Below, piece after piece: positions 8,470 to 16,783 of a stretch of DNA of 64,000 nucleotides. Under the pieces are notes generated by a model that searched no databases, was not told where the DNA came from, and was given only the letters and a program-made list of their open reading frames with translations. The DNA comes from JABFRG01 sp046351415 (GTDB lineage Bacteria > Myxococcota_A > Polyangia > Polyangiales > Polyangiaceae), in the NCBI GenBank assembly GCA_046351415.1, contig JAXLYO010000002.1, forward strand, positions 124,001 to 188,000, in the 5' to 3' direction. Positions within the stretch are counted from its first letter, which is position 1; each line of letters opens with the position of its first letter. The position numbers and the translations under genes are program-made.

Positions 8470-9410
8470 TTCGTCTCCTCCGCTGTGACGCGAAAGACCT
8501 CTCCGCGCACCCGACATGGAAAGACGAGGCCAAACGGCCCACGCTCGCCTACCTCGACCCCCCTTTCGCTGTCGGAAAGACGCATCAAGCGCGCACCAAA
8601 GCGGGAATGGCGCGCGCCGACGGCGTGAAGGCGTACGCCGACACGTGGCCGTCCATTGCGTCGTACATCGAGTGGCTCTCGCCGCGCCTCGAGAGCGTGT
8701 GGTCCTGCTTGGACGAGCGCGGGTCCCTCTGGCTCCACCTCGATCATCGCACCATCCACGAAGCGAAGGTCCTCGCCTCGTCGCTCTTTGGAGCCCGTGC
8801 CTTCCGCGGCGAAATCATCTGGGTCCCCGGCAATGGCGGAAAAGCACGGAACGGCCCGAATCATAGCCACCAAACGATTCTCATCTTCGCCAAGGGAAAA
8901 GAACTCTGTTGGAACGCCGACAGCCCCGTCCTTCGCGAACCGTACGCGGGGACGAGCCTCTCGATGCACTTCACGAACGAAGACGTCGACGGGCGCCGCT
9001 ACCGAGAGCGCACCGTCGGCGGACGCACGTACCGCTACTATGCGGATCGCGGGCGCATGCTGGGCTCCGTATGGACCGACTGCCCTTCCATGGTCGCCAA
9101 TACACCCTTGCGCAAAGAAACCACGGGCTATCCGACGCAAAAGCCTCTCAAGCTTCTCGAGCGCATCGTACTGGCGTGCACGCACGAAGGCGACCTCGTG
9201 CTCGACCCCTTCTGCGGCTCGGGCACCACGCTCGTCGCAGCAGCGATGGCGGGACGAGAGGCGATTGGTTGCGACGTCGGCGACTTGGCTCTGTCGACGA
9301 CGCGCGCACGCCTCAAGGCGGCGAAGCTTCCTCATTCGTTCGAGGAACGGGCGCCTGAGCGGCCGGCTCGCCGTGCTTCCAAGAGGAAAGCCACGCCGCG
9401 AAATCCCTGA
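8466..9410 (+). CDS. Site-specific DNA methyltransferase (DPPF type, orphan)
   Basis: The 314-residue protein has methyltransferase motif IV, YLDPPFAVGKT (Asp31), near the N terminus and the AdoMet-binding motif I, VLDPFCGSGTT (about 245-255), near the C terminus. This is the beta-class order seen in N6-adenine and N4-cytosine enzymes such as CcrM. The GYPTQKPLKLLERI block just before motif I is also typical. I chose the GTG at 8466 because motif IV then sits at the usual distance and the codon overlaps the mepA stop; a longer frame from 8373 would lie inside mepA. No restriction endonuclease is adjacent, so it is an orphan methylase here. Its last 98 bp overlap the convergent trmFO gene. Confidence 0.85.
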   Translation: MIRLLRCDAKDLSAHPTWKDEAKRPTLAYLDPPFAVGKTHQARTKAGMARADGVKAYADTWPSIASYIEWLSPRLESVWSCLDERGSLWLHLDHRTIHEAKVLASSLFGARAFRGEIIWVPGNGGKARNGPNHSHQTILIFAKGKELCWNADSPVLREPYAGTSLSMHFTNEDVDGRRYRERTVGGRTYRYYADRGRMLGSVWTDCPSMVANTPLRKETTGYPTQKPLKLLERIVLACTHEGDLVLDPFCGSGTTLVAAAMAGREAIGCDVGDLALSTTRARLKAAKLPHSFEERAPERPARRASKRKATPRNP

Positions 9411-10767
9411 GAGCGACCTCCGAAAGAGCCTGGTACCGATCGCGCTTCTTCAAGCGGCGGTTCGGGTGCGGCGGCATGCATGCCCACGTGATGTTCGACG
9501 GCTGATAGTGCGGCTGCTTGCGAGCCAGGTGCGTCATGAGGCCGCCGAGTGCCGTGGTCTTCGGAGGCGGACAGGGCGCTTCGCCCAAAAGCTGCCGCGC
9601 GAGCATGAAGCCGCACAGAAACCCGCCCGCTGCACTTTCGACGTAGCCTTCGACGCCCGTGATCTGACCCGCCAGAAAGACGTTCGGAGCCGCGCGGAGT
9701 GCCATGCGCTCGTCGAGCAAGTCTGGCGCGTTGATGAACGTGTTTCTGTGAACGCTTCCGAAACGTAGAATTTCGCACTCTTCCAAGCCCGGAATCATGC
9801 GGAGTACACGCGATTGTTCCCCGTAGGTCATACGCGTCTGAAAGCCGACCAGATTGTAGGCGGTCGCGCCCTCGTCCTCCTGGCGCAGCTGAACGACCGC
9901 GAAGGGCCGTTTGCCGGTCTTCGGATCCGTGAGACCGACGGGTTTGAGGGGGCCAAAGGCGAGCGTCATCTCGCCGCGTTCGGCCATCACTTCCACGGGC
10001 AAACACCCTTCGAAGTACTTCACGTCTTCGAACTCTCGCGGCTTCACCTTCTCTGCGGCTACGAGCGCTGCAACGAATGCCTTGTACTCCGCCTCATCCA
10101 TCGGGCAGTTCCCGTACGCGGCATCGCCGAGCGCTTCTGCATCCATGGGAGCGCCCGCGCTGCGTTCCGCCTCCGGAGCGCTACTTTCACCTTCCGTCGA
10201 TTCTTCCGCGCCTTTCCCCCAGCGCGACTGTCGAAACACCTTGTCCCAATTGATGGAGTCGGCTGCGATGATGGGCGCGATAGCGTCGTAGTAGGCGAGC
10301 TGCTTCTCACCGACGACACGGGCGATGTCTGCCGCGAGTTCGTCGCCCGTGAGAGGCCCCGTGGCGATGATGACGGGGTTCTCGGCGGACGCTTCGGGGA
10401 TGGCATTCACGATTTCACTGACGAACGTGATGCGCGGATGGCTCGTGATGACCTTGGTGATGTAGTCGGAGAAGTTGTCTCGGTCGACCGCGAGCGCCCC
10501 ACCCGCCGGCACCTTTGCTGCATCGGCTGCCGCGAGAATGAGGGAGCCCGACCGACGAAGTTCTTCTTTGAGGAGGCCGACCGCATTCACGAGCGCGGCG
10601 CCTCGCAACGAATTGCTGCAGACGAGTTCGCAGAGCTTGTCGCTGTTCTGCGCAGGCGTGCGGCGCTTCGGCTTCTGTTCGACGAGACGCACCTCGATAC
10701 CGCGCTCAGCCAATTGAAACGCAGCTTCGCAGCCCGCAAGGCCCGCACCTACCACTGTCACGCGCAT
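9313..10767 (-). CDS. trmFO: Methylenetetrahydrofolate-tRNA-(uracil-54-C5)-methyltransferase TrmFO
   Basis: TrmFO methylates U54 of tRNA (giving T54) with folate and FADH2. The start at 10767 puts the FAD dinucleotide motif VVGAGLAGCE at residues 5-14. Conserved cysteine blocks are present: CELVCSNSLRG near the N terminus and FEGCLPVEVMAERG in the middle; the end has the family signature ALGGLMTHL...YQPSNITW. At 484 residues it is longer than the usual 435-450, because of an insert of about 35 residues rich in Glu/Ser/Ala before the NCPMDEAEY block and a longer C-terminal tail. That tail is what overlaps the DNA methyltransferase. Confidence 0.92.
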   Translation of the reverse strand: MRVTVVGAGLAGCEAAFQLAERGIEVRLVEQKPKRRTPAQNSDKLCELVCSNSLRGAALVNAVGLLKEELRRSGSLILAAADAAKVPAGGALAVDRDNFSDYITKVITSHPRITFVSEIVNAIPEASAENPVIIATGPLTGDELAADIARVVGEKQLAYYDAIAPIIAADSINWDKVFRQSRWGKGAEESTEGESSAPEAERSAGAPMDAEALGDAAYGNCPMDEAEYKAFVAALVAAEKVKPREFEDVKYFEGCLPVEVMAERGEMTLAFGPLKPVGLTDPKTGKRPFAVVQLRQEDEGATAYNLVGFQTRMTYGEQSRVLRMIPGLEECEILRFGSVHRNTFINAPDLLDERMALRAAPNVFLAGQITGVEGYVESAAGGFLCGFMLARQLLGEAPCPPPKTTALGGLMTHLARKQPHYQPSNITWACMPPHPNRRLKKRDRYQALSEVALRDFAAWLSSWKHGEPAAQAPVPRTNEEASPP

Positions 10768-10812
10768 GGACGAGGCTCTAGCACAGCCGCGTCGCGTTGA
10801 GGGCTCGTACGA

Positions 10813-10953
10813 CGCTAGGCGCGCTCTGACCCAATCGCTCGCGAGCCTAGGCTCGCTCTGACCCAATCGCTCGCGCGCCTAGGCTCGCTCTGACCTCGCG
10901 AGCCTAGGCTCGCTCTGACCCAATCGCTCGCGCGCCTAGGCTCGCTCGACCGC
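10813..10953. repeat. Tandem CTAG-centred palindromic repeat array (about 32 bp units)
   Basis: Five copies of a unit of the form GCCTAGGCTCGCTCTGACCC... begin at about 10814, 10845, 10877, 10902 and 10934. The spacings are 31, 32, 25 and 32 bp. Copies 2 and 4 contain the perfect 16-bp palindrome GCGAGCCTAGGCTCGC, while copies 3 and 5 have a shorter palindrome, GCCTAGGC. Copy 3 lacks a 7-bp segment. Copy 5 overlaps the last codons of rel and supplies its TAG stop. The array fills the gap between rel and trmFO. It is not CRISPR-like, since spacers are absent. Confidence 0.9.
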
Positions 10954-13104
10954 GACGACGCCGTTGACCTTCTGGAGCGCGCGCATCACGAGCTTCAGTT
11001 GGCTGAGGTCGTGGCAGAGGAACGTGAAGACATTGACCGCGCGTCCATCGTCGCCCGCGCGGCAGTTGGCTTCGCTGATGTTGATGCCCTGCGCACTGAA
11101 GGTTTGGCCGACCGTGGCCAAGATGCCTGGACGATTCGCCGTAACGACACGCAGTTGCACCGCCCGATTGATCTTGGCCTTCGTGTCCCACTGGATATCG
11201 ACGCGACGCTCGGGGTCGGTGTCGAAAGCCTTCGTGCAGCCGCGTCGGTGAATGGTGACGCCACGCCCGCGCGTGATGAAGCCGAGGATGTCGTCGCCCG
11301 GGAGAGGATTACAACACTTCGCATAGCGAACGAGCACGTCGTCGATGCCGCCGAGGCGAATGCCCCCCTCGTCGCCACGGTTCACGATCTTCTTCACGAA
11401 GCCCGTGAGCTTGCTCTCGCGAATGGAGTCCGGCGGAATCGAGTCACGGCCGTCCTTCGACGGCGGAGAAAGATGCGTGACGACGTCCTTCGGGTCGACC
11501 TTACCGTAGCCGATCTGGATGTAGAGCTCGTCGTTCGTCGAGACGCTGAAGCGCTCGTGCACGCTCTTCACCTCTTCGGCGTTCTTCAGGAACTTGCTGA
11601 GCGAGATGCTCGCCCGAGAGAACTCTCGCTCGATGAGCTCGCGGCCAAGCCGAAGCGACTTCTCGCGTTCCTCGGTACGAAGGTAGTTTCGGATCTTGGC
11701 GCGGGCGCTCGTGGTCGCGACGAACTCGAGCCAATCTTTGCTGGGCTGCTGAGAAGGCGATGTAACGACGTCGATGACGTCACCGTTCCTGAGCTTGTAG
11801 CGCAGCGGCTCGAGCTTGCCATTGATGCGAGCGCCGGTGATCTGGTTGCCGAGTTGGGAGTGGATTTGGTAGGCGAAGTCGACGGGCGTGGAGCCACGCG
11901 GGAAGACGCGAACGTCCCCCTTCGGCGTGAAGACGTAGACCTCGTCTTGGAAGAGGTCGACTTTGACGCCCTCCAAGAACTCGGCCGGATCTTTCATGTC
12001 GCGCTGCCACTCGAGCAGCTGCCGTAGCCAGCCGAACCGCGCCTGGTCCTGGTCGGAGACGCCACCACCGGAGCGCTCCTTGTACTTCCAGTGCGCTGCA
12101 ATGCCGCGCTCGGCGACGCGATGCATCTCGTGCGTGCGGATTTGGATCTCGATGCGCTCGCGGCCGGGACCGATGACCGTCGTGTGGAGCGACTGGTACA
12201 TGTTCGGCTTCGGAAGCGCGATGTAGTCTTTGAAGCGCCCAGGGACGGGGGTCCACTTCGAGTGAACGACGCCGAGGGCAGCGTAACAGTCGCTGACGCT
12301 CTCGACGAGGACACGGAAGGCGATGGCGTCGTAGATCTGATCGACGCCTACCTGGTTGTGCTTCATCTTGCGCCAGATGGAGCAGAGATGCTTCGCGCGC
12401 CCCGAGACGTCGCAGGCGAAACCTTGCTCGGCCAAGCGGCTCGTGAGTGTGCGCGAGACGTCCTCGATGTAGCGTTCGCGCTGTTTCTCCGTCTTCGCGA
12501 CGGCCGCCGAGACTTCCGTGAAGCCATCCGGTTCGAGGTAGCGGAACGAGAGGTCTTCGAGCTCGCTCTTGAATTGGTTGATACCGAGGCGGTTTGCCAG
12601 GGGCGCGTAGATCTCCATGGTCTCGCGGGCGATGCGCTCCTGCGCTTCTGGCTTCATGTGCTGGAGCGTGCGCATGTTGTCGACGCGGTCGCACAGCTTC
12701 ACCAAGAGAACGCGAATGTCGCGTGCCATGGCGACGACCATCTTGCGGAAGTTCTCGGCCTGCCGATCTTCCTTCGAGACGAAGTTGATCTGCGAAAGTT
12801 TGGTGACGCCATCGACGAGGTCGGCCACCTCGACGCCGAACTCGCGCTCGATGTCTTTGTACGTGGCGAGTGTGTCTTCAACGACGTCGTGGAGCAGGCC
12901 TGCACAAACGCTGGCTCCGTCGAGCTTGAGCTCGGTGATGATGCCGGCAACGTTCACCGGGTGCACGAAGTAGGGATCGCCCGATTTGCGCTTTTGGCCC
13001 TCGTGGGCCACCCTCGCGTAATCGTACGCCTTGCGCACCAAATCCGTGTCCGCGCCAGGTTGGTACGCGCGCACCCGTTCGATGATGTTGTCGATCGAGA
13101 TCAT
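10936..13104 (-). CDS. rel: Bifunctional (p)ppGpp synthetase/hydrolase
   Basis: The 722-residue protein has the full RelA/SpoT architecture. An HD hydrolase domain comes first, with LLHDVVEDT at about 71-78 (His72, Asp73). The synthetase domain follows (QIYDAIAFRVLV, GRFKDYIALPKPNMYQSLHT), then a TGS domain (VYVFTPKGDVRVFPRGSTPV), a conserved helical/Cys region (YAKCCNPLPGDDI) and a C-terminal ACT domain. The intact HD box and synthetase motifs argue for both activities, as in single-Rel species. It makes and degrades the stringent-response alarmone in the cytoplasm. A weak promoter-like pair, TTGCGG (13153-13158) and TACTGT (13130-13135) with 17 bp between, lies upstream. The stop codon is in the repeat array. 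Confidence 0.95.
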   Translation of the reverse strand: MISIDNIIERVRAYQPGADTDLVRKAYDYARVAHEGQKRKSGDPYFVHPVNVAGIITELKLDGASVCAGLLHDVVEDTLATYKDIEREFGVEVADLVDGVTKLSQINFVSKEDRQAENFRKMVVAMARDIRVLLVKLCDRVDNMRTLQHMKPEAQERIARETMEIYAPLANRLGINQFKSELEDLSFRYLEPDGFTEVSAAVAKTEKQRERYIEDVSRTLTSRLAEQGFACDVSGRAKHLCSIWRKMKHNQVGVDQIYDAIAFRVLVESVSDCYAALGVVHSKWTPVPGRFKDYIALPKPNMYQSLHTTVIGPGRERIEIQIRTHEMHRVAERGIAAHWKYKERSGGGVSDQDQARFGWLRQLLEWQRDMKDPAEFLEGVKVDLFQDEVYVFTPKGDVRVFPRGSTPVDFAYQIHSQLGNQITGARINGKLEPLRYKLRNGDVIDVVTSPSQQPSKDWLEFVATTSARAKIRNYLRTEEREKSLRLGRELIEREFSRASISLSKFLKNAEEVKSVHERFSVSTNDELYIQIGYGKVDPKDVVTHLSPPSKDGRDSIPPDSIRESKLTGFVKKIVNRGDEGGIRLGGIDDVLVRYAKCCNPLPGDDILGFITRGRGVTIHRRGCTKAFDTDPERRVDIQWDTKAKINRAVQLRVVTANRPGILATVGQTFSAQGINISEANCRAGDDGRAVNVFTFLCHDLSQLKLVMRALQKVNGVVAVERA

Positions 13105-13225
13105 GAAAGAAGAGAACTCTAAGGCTTAAACAGTAACACTCGCCCCAATCGGCCGCAATTGTGCGTCAGTGTGTGCGAAGCCGTCGAAGCCTCCCGATGC
13201 CCTGCTACGAAAGCTACGAACGCTC

Positions 13226-14245
13226 CTAAAGCGCGCGTAGCCAGGCGCGGAACGGAGCATCGAGCTCTTCGGGCTCCTTTCCGGTGATGGCCACGAATGC
13301 GCTGACGCCGGTCGCGTCCTTGGCGAACGTGTCGCGGTAGCGATGGTAAAAGGGCCAGAGCTTGCCTTGCACGTCGAGCCACTGACACACGTAGCGAGCG
13401 AAGGCATAATGTAAGTCTTCCTTGGTCCCCCGGAAGGTATCGTCGCTCATCGTCAACAAGGTACGGAGCCGGAGGGTCTGGGGCTCGGCCTGGAAGCCGC
13501 TCATGAGGCGCGGGTAGCGCCAGTTCTTCGCCCCGTGAATGCCCGATGCATCGTAATAGGGCTGCTCGAATACGGACGCGATGCCTTCGTTCAGCCAGGT
13601 GGGGGCCTCCGGAAAGTCCGCTTCGACGAACGTGTGGACGATCTCGTGCGTGAAGGTGCCGTAGAGGCCAGCCCCGTTCATGATGATGCGACGGGTGTCG
13701 GGCTCGTAGTAGCCGAACGGCGAAATGCACGCCTTGCCCGTCGTCCTTTTGCAGAAGCCTTGGTACGCGACGCTGCTCGTGAAAAGGTACGCCGCTACCG
13801 CGCGGAATGGCTTGTTCGTGAACTTCCCGTCCATGAACGCCCACACGATGCGCTCACCTTCCCTCGCCCGCTGCTGGGCAACGGCTGCGCCCGCGCCTTC
13901 CGGGAAGACGAGGAGGAACACGTCGGAGACAACGGCCGTCGTGGCTTGCTTGCCGAGGTCCTGCATGGCGAGCGCCCGTTTCGCACCGAGATCGGCGGCG
14001 AGATCGTACGGCGGGCCCGCGTCGGCGGCGGGGCCAGCGCTCGCGAGGGGTTCACGCGGTGCACTTGCCGTCGGGGCCGGGGTGGCTTGGCTCGCGCTCA
14101 CCACCGGCACGGAAGCCAATGGTGCGGCAATGCTGGGGCCTTCCGAAGGCAGGGCACTTCGCGCCTGGCTACATGCGCCCAAGAAGAGTAGTACGCTGAC
14201 GAGACAAGGCAGGCGGGTTCGAGATTGGCTTCGGTATACGTTCAT
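13226..14245 (-). CDS. Lipoprotein gluzincin-type metallopeptidase
   Basis: The start at 14243-14245 gives a lipoprotein signal ending FLGACS (Cys25). A Ser/Ala/Pro-rich spacer follows. The C-terminal part holds a zinc-peptidase signature, HEIVH at residues 200-204 (consensus HExxH), with a downstream NEGIAS block that should supply the third ligand Glu, as in gluzincins. The mature 339-residue protein is expected to be membrane-anchored and exposed to the periplasm or surface. No substrate can be inferred. Its first 21 bases overlap the divergently transcribed hemW start. Confidence 0.75.
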   Translation of the reverse strand: MNVYRSQSRTRLPCLVSVLLFLGACSQARSALPSEGPSIAAPLASVPVVSASQATPAPTASAPREPLASAGPAADAGPPYDLAADLGAKRALAMQDLGKQATTAVVSDVFLLVFPEGAGAAVAQQRAREGERIVWAFMDGKFTNKPFRAVAAYLFTSSVAYQGFCKRTTGKACISPFGYYEPDTRRIIMNGAGLYGTFTHEIVHTFVEADFPEAPTWLNEGIASVFEQPYYDASGIHGAKNWRYPRLMSGFQAEPQTLRLRTLLTMSDDTFRGTKEDLHYAFARYVCQWLDVQGKLWPFYHRYRDTFAKDATGVSAFVAITGKEPEELDAPFRAWLRAL

Positions 14246-15376
14246 TTCCCCTACTGTCTCGCCAAGTGTCCGTACTGTGACTTCACGAGCTACGCGAGCG
14301 ATCGTGCTGCCATCGATCACCGCGCCTACTCCGACGCCATCATTGCCGAGCTAGGGCAACGCCTTCCTGCGTTCGACGGACGACCCATCGAAAGTATCTT
14401 TTTCGGCGGCGGGACGCCGAGCCTCTGGGACCCTCGTGAACTCGGCCGAACCCTGCGGGCCTTCGAGCGCGACCTCCCTCTATCGAAAAACGTCGAAATT
14501 ACCGTGGAATGCAATCCGACCTCGCTCGACGAAGCCCGGGCGAGAGCGCTCCGAGAGGTGGGGGTCAACCGTCTCTCCATCGGCGTCCAGAGCTTGGAAC
14601 CCTCGGCTCTGCAGTTCTTGGGACGCCTCCATGACGGCCCCATGGCGCTTTCGGCCCTGCGTGGAGCGCAAGCCGCGGGCATGCCGCGCATCTCCGGCGA
14701 CCTCATTTTCGGCCTTCCAGACCAACCCCTCGCCACCGCCGTGTCCGAAGCGGAGACTCTGGCCGAGCTCGGTCTCTCGCACCTCTCCTGCTATCAGCTC
14801 ACCATCGAGCCGGGCACGCGCTTCGGTGAGCTCGCGAAGGTCGGTCGCCTCCCGCTCGCCGACGACGGGCGCGTTGCCGAAGCGTTCCTCGCCATCGATG
14901 AAGCGCTCACCCGCAGAGGGTTCAGACACTACGAGATCTCGAACTACGCATTCCCTGGAGAAGAGGCCCGTCACAACCTCGCCTACTGGCACGGTGCAGA
15001 ATACATGGGACTTGGGACGGGGGCTTTTGGCTTCTACCGCACACCTCACGCCGAAGGCGTTCGCTATCGAAACGAGCTCAAACCCGACACCTACGTCAAA
15101 CGTGCGATCGCAGGCGAGCCCGTAACGACGTTGGAGGAGCCGCTTTCCCCCGAAACGCTTCTGAAAGAGCGCATCATGCTTGGTCTTCGCTTGGCAGAGG
15201 GGTTCGACCTCGGAGCCGCCGCGCGAGACCTCGGCGTGGAGGCATGGTCCGAAGGACGCAAGCGTGCCGCCGATTGGCTCGTTTCCCGAGACCGCCTCGT
15301 CGTCGAAGGGAGCCACCTCCGCATCCCGATGCGGGCCTGGCTGTTCGGAGACGACACCGCCGCGCGGCTTTTCTAG
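14225..15376 (+). CDS. hemW: HemW-type radical SAM heme chaperone
   Basis: The 383-residue protein has the radical SAM cluster motif CLAKCPYC (Cys11, 15, 18) right after YVHFPY, the GGGTPS loop, and the YQLTIEPGT and YEISNYA blocks of the HemN/HemW family. The shortness of the N terminus and the lack of the extra CPDH-type residues favour HemW, a heme-binding relative, over true oxygen-independent coproporphyrinogen oxidase. It starts at TTG; no ATG or GTG lies in frame at a sensible place. That start overlaps the 5' end of the divergent lipoprotein gene. The XPB-like helicase gene follows after 36 bp. Confidence 0.88.
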   Translation: MASVYVHFPYCLAKCPYCDFTSYASDRAAIDHRAYSDAIIAELGQRLPAFDGRPIESIFFGGGTPSLWDPRELGRTLRAFERDLPLSKNVEITVECNPTSLDEARARALREVGVNRLSIGVQSLEPSALQFLGRLHDGPMALSALRGAQAAGMPRISGDLIFGLPDQPLATAVSEAETLAELGLSHLSCYQLTIEPGTRFGELAKVGRLPLADDGRVAEAFLAIDEALTRRGFRHYEISNYAFPGEEARHNLAYWHGAEYMGLGTGAFGFYRTPHAEGVRYRNELKPDTYVKRAIAGEPVTTLEEPLSPETLLKERIMLGLRLAEGFDLGAAARDLGVEAWSEGRKRAADWLVSRDRLVVEGSHLRIPMRAWLFGDDTAARLF

Positions 15377-15412
15377 GGCGGGCCCGCGCAAAAAGAGCTA
15401 AACCTCTGTTCC

Positions 15413-16783
15413 GTGCTCGAGATCAGTTTCCACCGAGGAACCCTCGAACTCCGGAACCTGCCGGAGCACGCTACGGAGTGGGCCGAAGCCGAAGGTGTTC
15501 TTTGGGACGAGCGCGCTCGGTGTCATCGCGCCCGTGCCGCCGCTTACGCAGGCATCGTGCGGGCGCTCGTATCCAACGAAGTGCCCTTTCGCGACTTGGC
15601 CAAGCGCTACGAGCCGCTGGACCTGCCCACCCACCATTTGAAGGAGCCGCGCCCGTACCAAACGGAAGCACTCGAAGCCTGGCTCCGCGCGAAGGGCCGT
15701 GGCGTCGTCGTCTTGCCGACGGGGTCTGGCAAGACGCAGGTTGCGCTCATGGCGATCGCCGCGAAGAAGCGCCCCACGCTCGTCGTGGCTCCTACCCTCG
15801 AGCTCGTTCGCCAGTGGCACGCCCTGCTCTCGAGCACCTTCGAGACGGAGGTCGGTCTCCTCGGTGGAGGCAGCCACGACGTGCGCCCGCTCACCGTTAC
15901 GACCTACGACTCGGCGCACCTCCACGTGGACCGCCTCGGCTCCACGTTCGGGATGATCGTCTTCGACGAATGCCATCACCTCCCGAGTGAGAGCTATGCG
16001 GCATCGGCCGACGGGTCTCTCGCTCCCTTCCGGCTTGGTCTCAGCGCGACGCCCGAGCGCGCCGACGGGTCGGAAGCGCGCTACCTCACTCTCATCGGCC
16101 CCCAAGTCTACCGCAAGGACATCACCGAGCTCGCGGGCTCGTACCTCGCCGACTACGACACCACGAAGATCATGGTCGAGCTCGACCCCGAGGAGCGTGC
16201 GTCCTACACGGAAGCGCGTCAAACCTACCTGGCCTTCGTAGGCAAGCATGGCATCCAAATGGGGTCGCCCCGCGGGTTCCAAGAATTCCTCTCTCGAAGC
16301 TCACGCACGACCGAGGGGCGTGAAGCGATGCGAGCCTACCGCCGCCAACGGGAGATTTCCTTCGCTCCGCGCTCGAAGATCGCCCTACTCGGCAAGCTTC
16401 TCGATCAGCACCGAGACAGGCGTACCATCATCTTCACCACGGACAATCGGACGGCCTACGGCATCGCTCGACTGTTCCTCCTACCCATCATCACGCATCA
16501 GACGAAGCTCGCAGAGCGCATCGACATCCTTGCCCGCTTCCGCGGCGGCGACTACGGCGCCATCGTGACAGCGCGCGTGCTGAACGAAGGGGTCGACGTT
16601 CCCGAAGCCGACGTCGCCGTCATCGTCTCCGGAAGTGGCTCGGTTCGCGAACACGTCCAGCGCCTCGGCCGCGTCCTACGCAAAACGCCAGGCAAGCACG
16701 CTGTTCTCTACGAGCTGGTCACCGCAAAAACGGGTGAAGAGTCGACGAGTCTCCGGCGGAGGGAGCACGATGCTTACCGTTGA
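15413..16783 (+). CDS. XPB-type superfamily 2 DNA helicase
   Basis: The 456-residue protein starts at GTG. An N-terminal damage-recognition-like domain (about 1-70) is followed by the helicase core: Q-like motif PRPYQTEAL, Walker A TGSGKT (residues 103-108), DECH box (185-188), LSATPERADG, and motif VI QRLGRVLRK. The size and the short N-terminal domain match the XPB/Rad25 group that unwinds DNA in repair and transcription. Archaeal XPB has an Arg-Glu-Asp motif near motif III; here the equivalent position reads RAD. The next gene encodes Bax1, the known XPB partner, and overlaps by 14 bp. Confidence 0.88.
   Translation: MLEISFHRGTLELRNLPEHATEWAEAEGVLWDERARCHRARAAAYAGIVRALVSNEVPFRDLAKRYEPLDLPTHHLKEPRPYQTEALEAWLRAKGRGVVVLPTGSGKTQVALMAIAAKKRPTLVVAPTLELVRQWHALLSSTFETEVGLLGGGSHDVRPLTVTTYDSAHLHVDRLGSTFGMIVFDECHHLPSESYAASADGSLAPFRLGLSATPERADGSEARYLTLIGPQVYRKDITELAGSYLADYDTTKIMVELDPEERASYTEARQTYLAFVGKHGIQMGSPRGFQEFLSRSSRTTEGREAMRAYRRQREISFAPRSKIALLGKLLDQHRDRRTIIFTTDNRTAYGIARLFLLPIITHQTKLAERIDILARFRGGDYGAIVTARVLNEGVDVPEADVAVIVSGSGSVREHVQRLGRVLRKTPGKHAVLYELVTAKTGEESTSLRRREHDAYR

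Noticed and set aside
10813..10953. CRISPR array
   Set aside because: Repeats are contiguous or nearly so, without unique spacers of regular length, and no cas gene is near.
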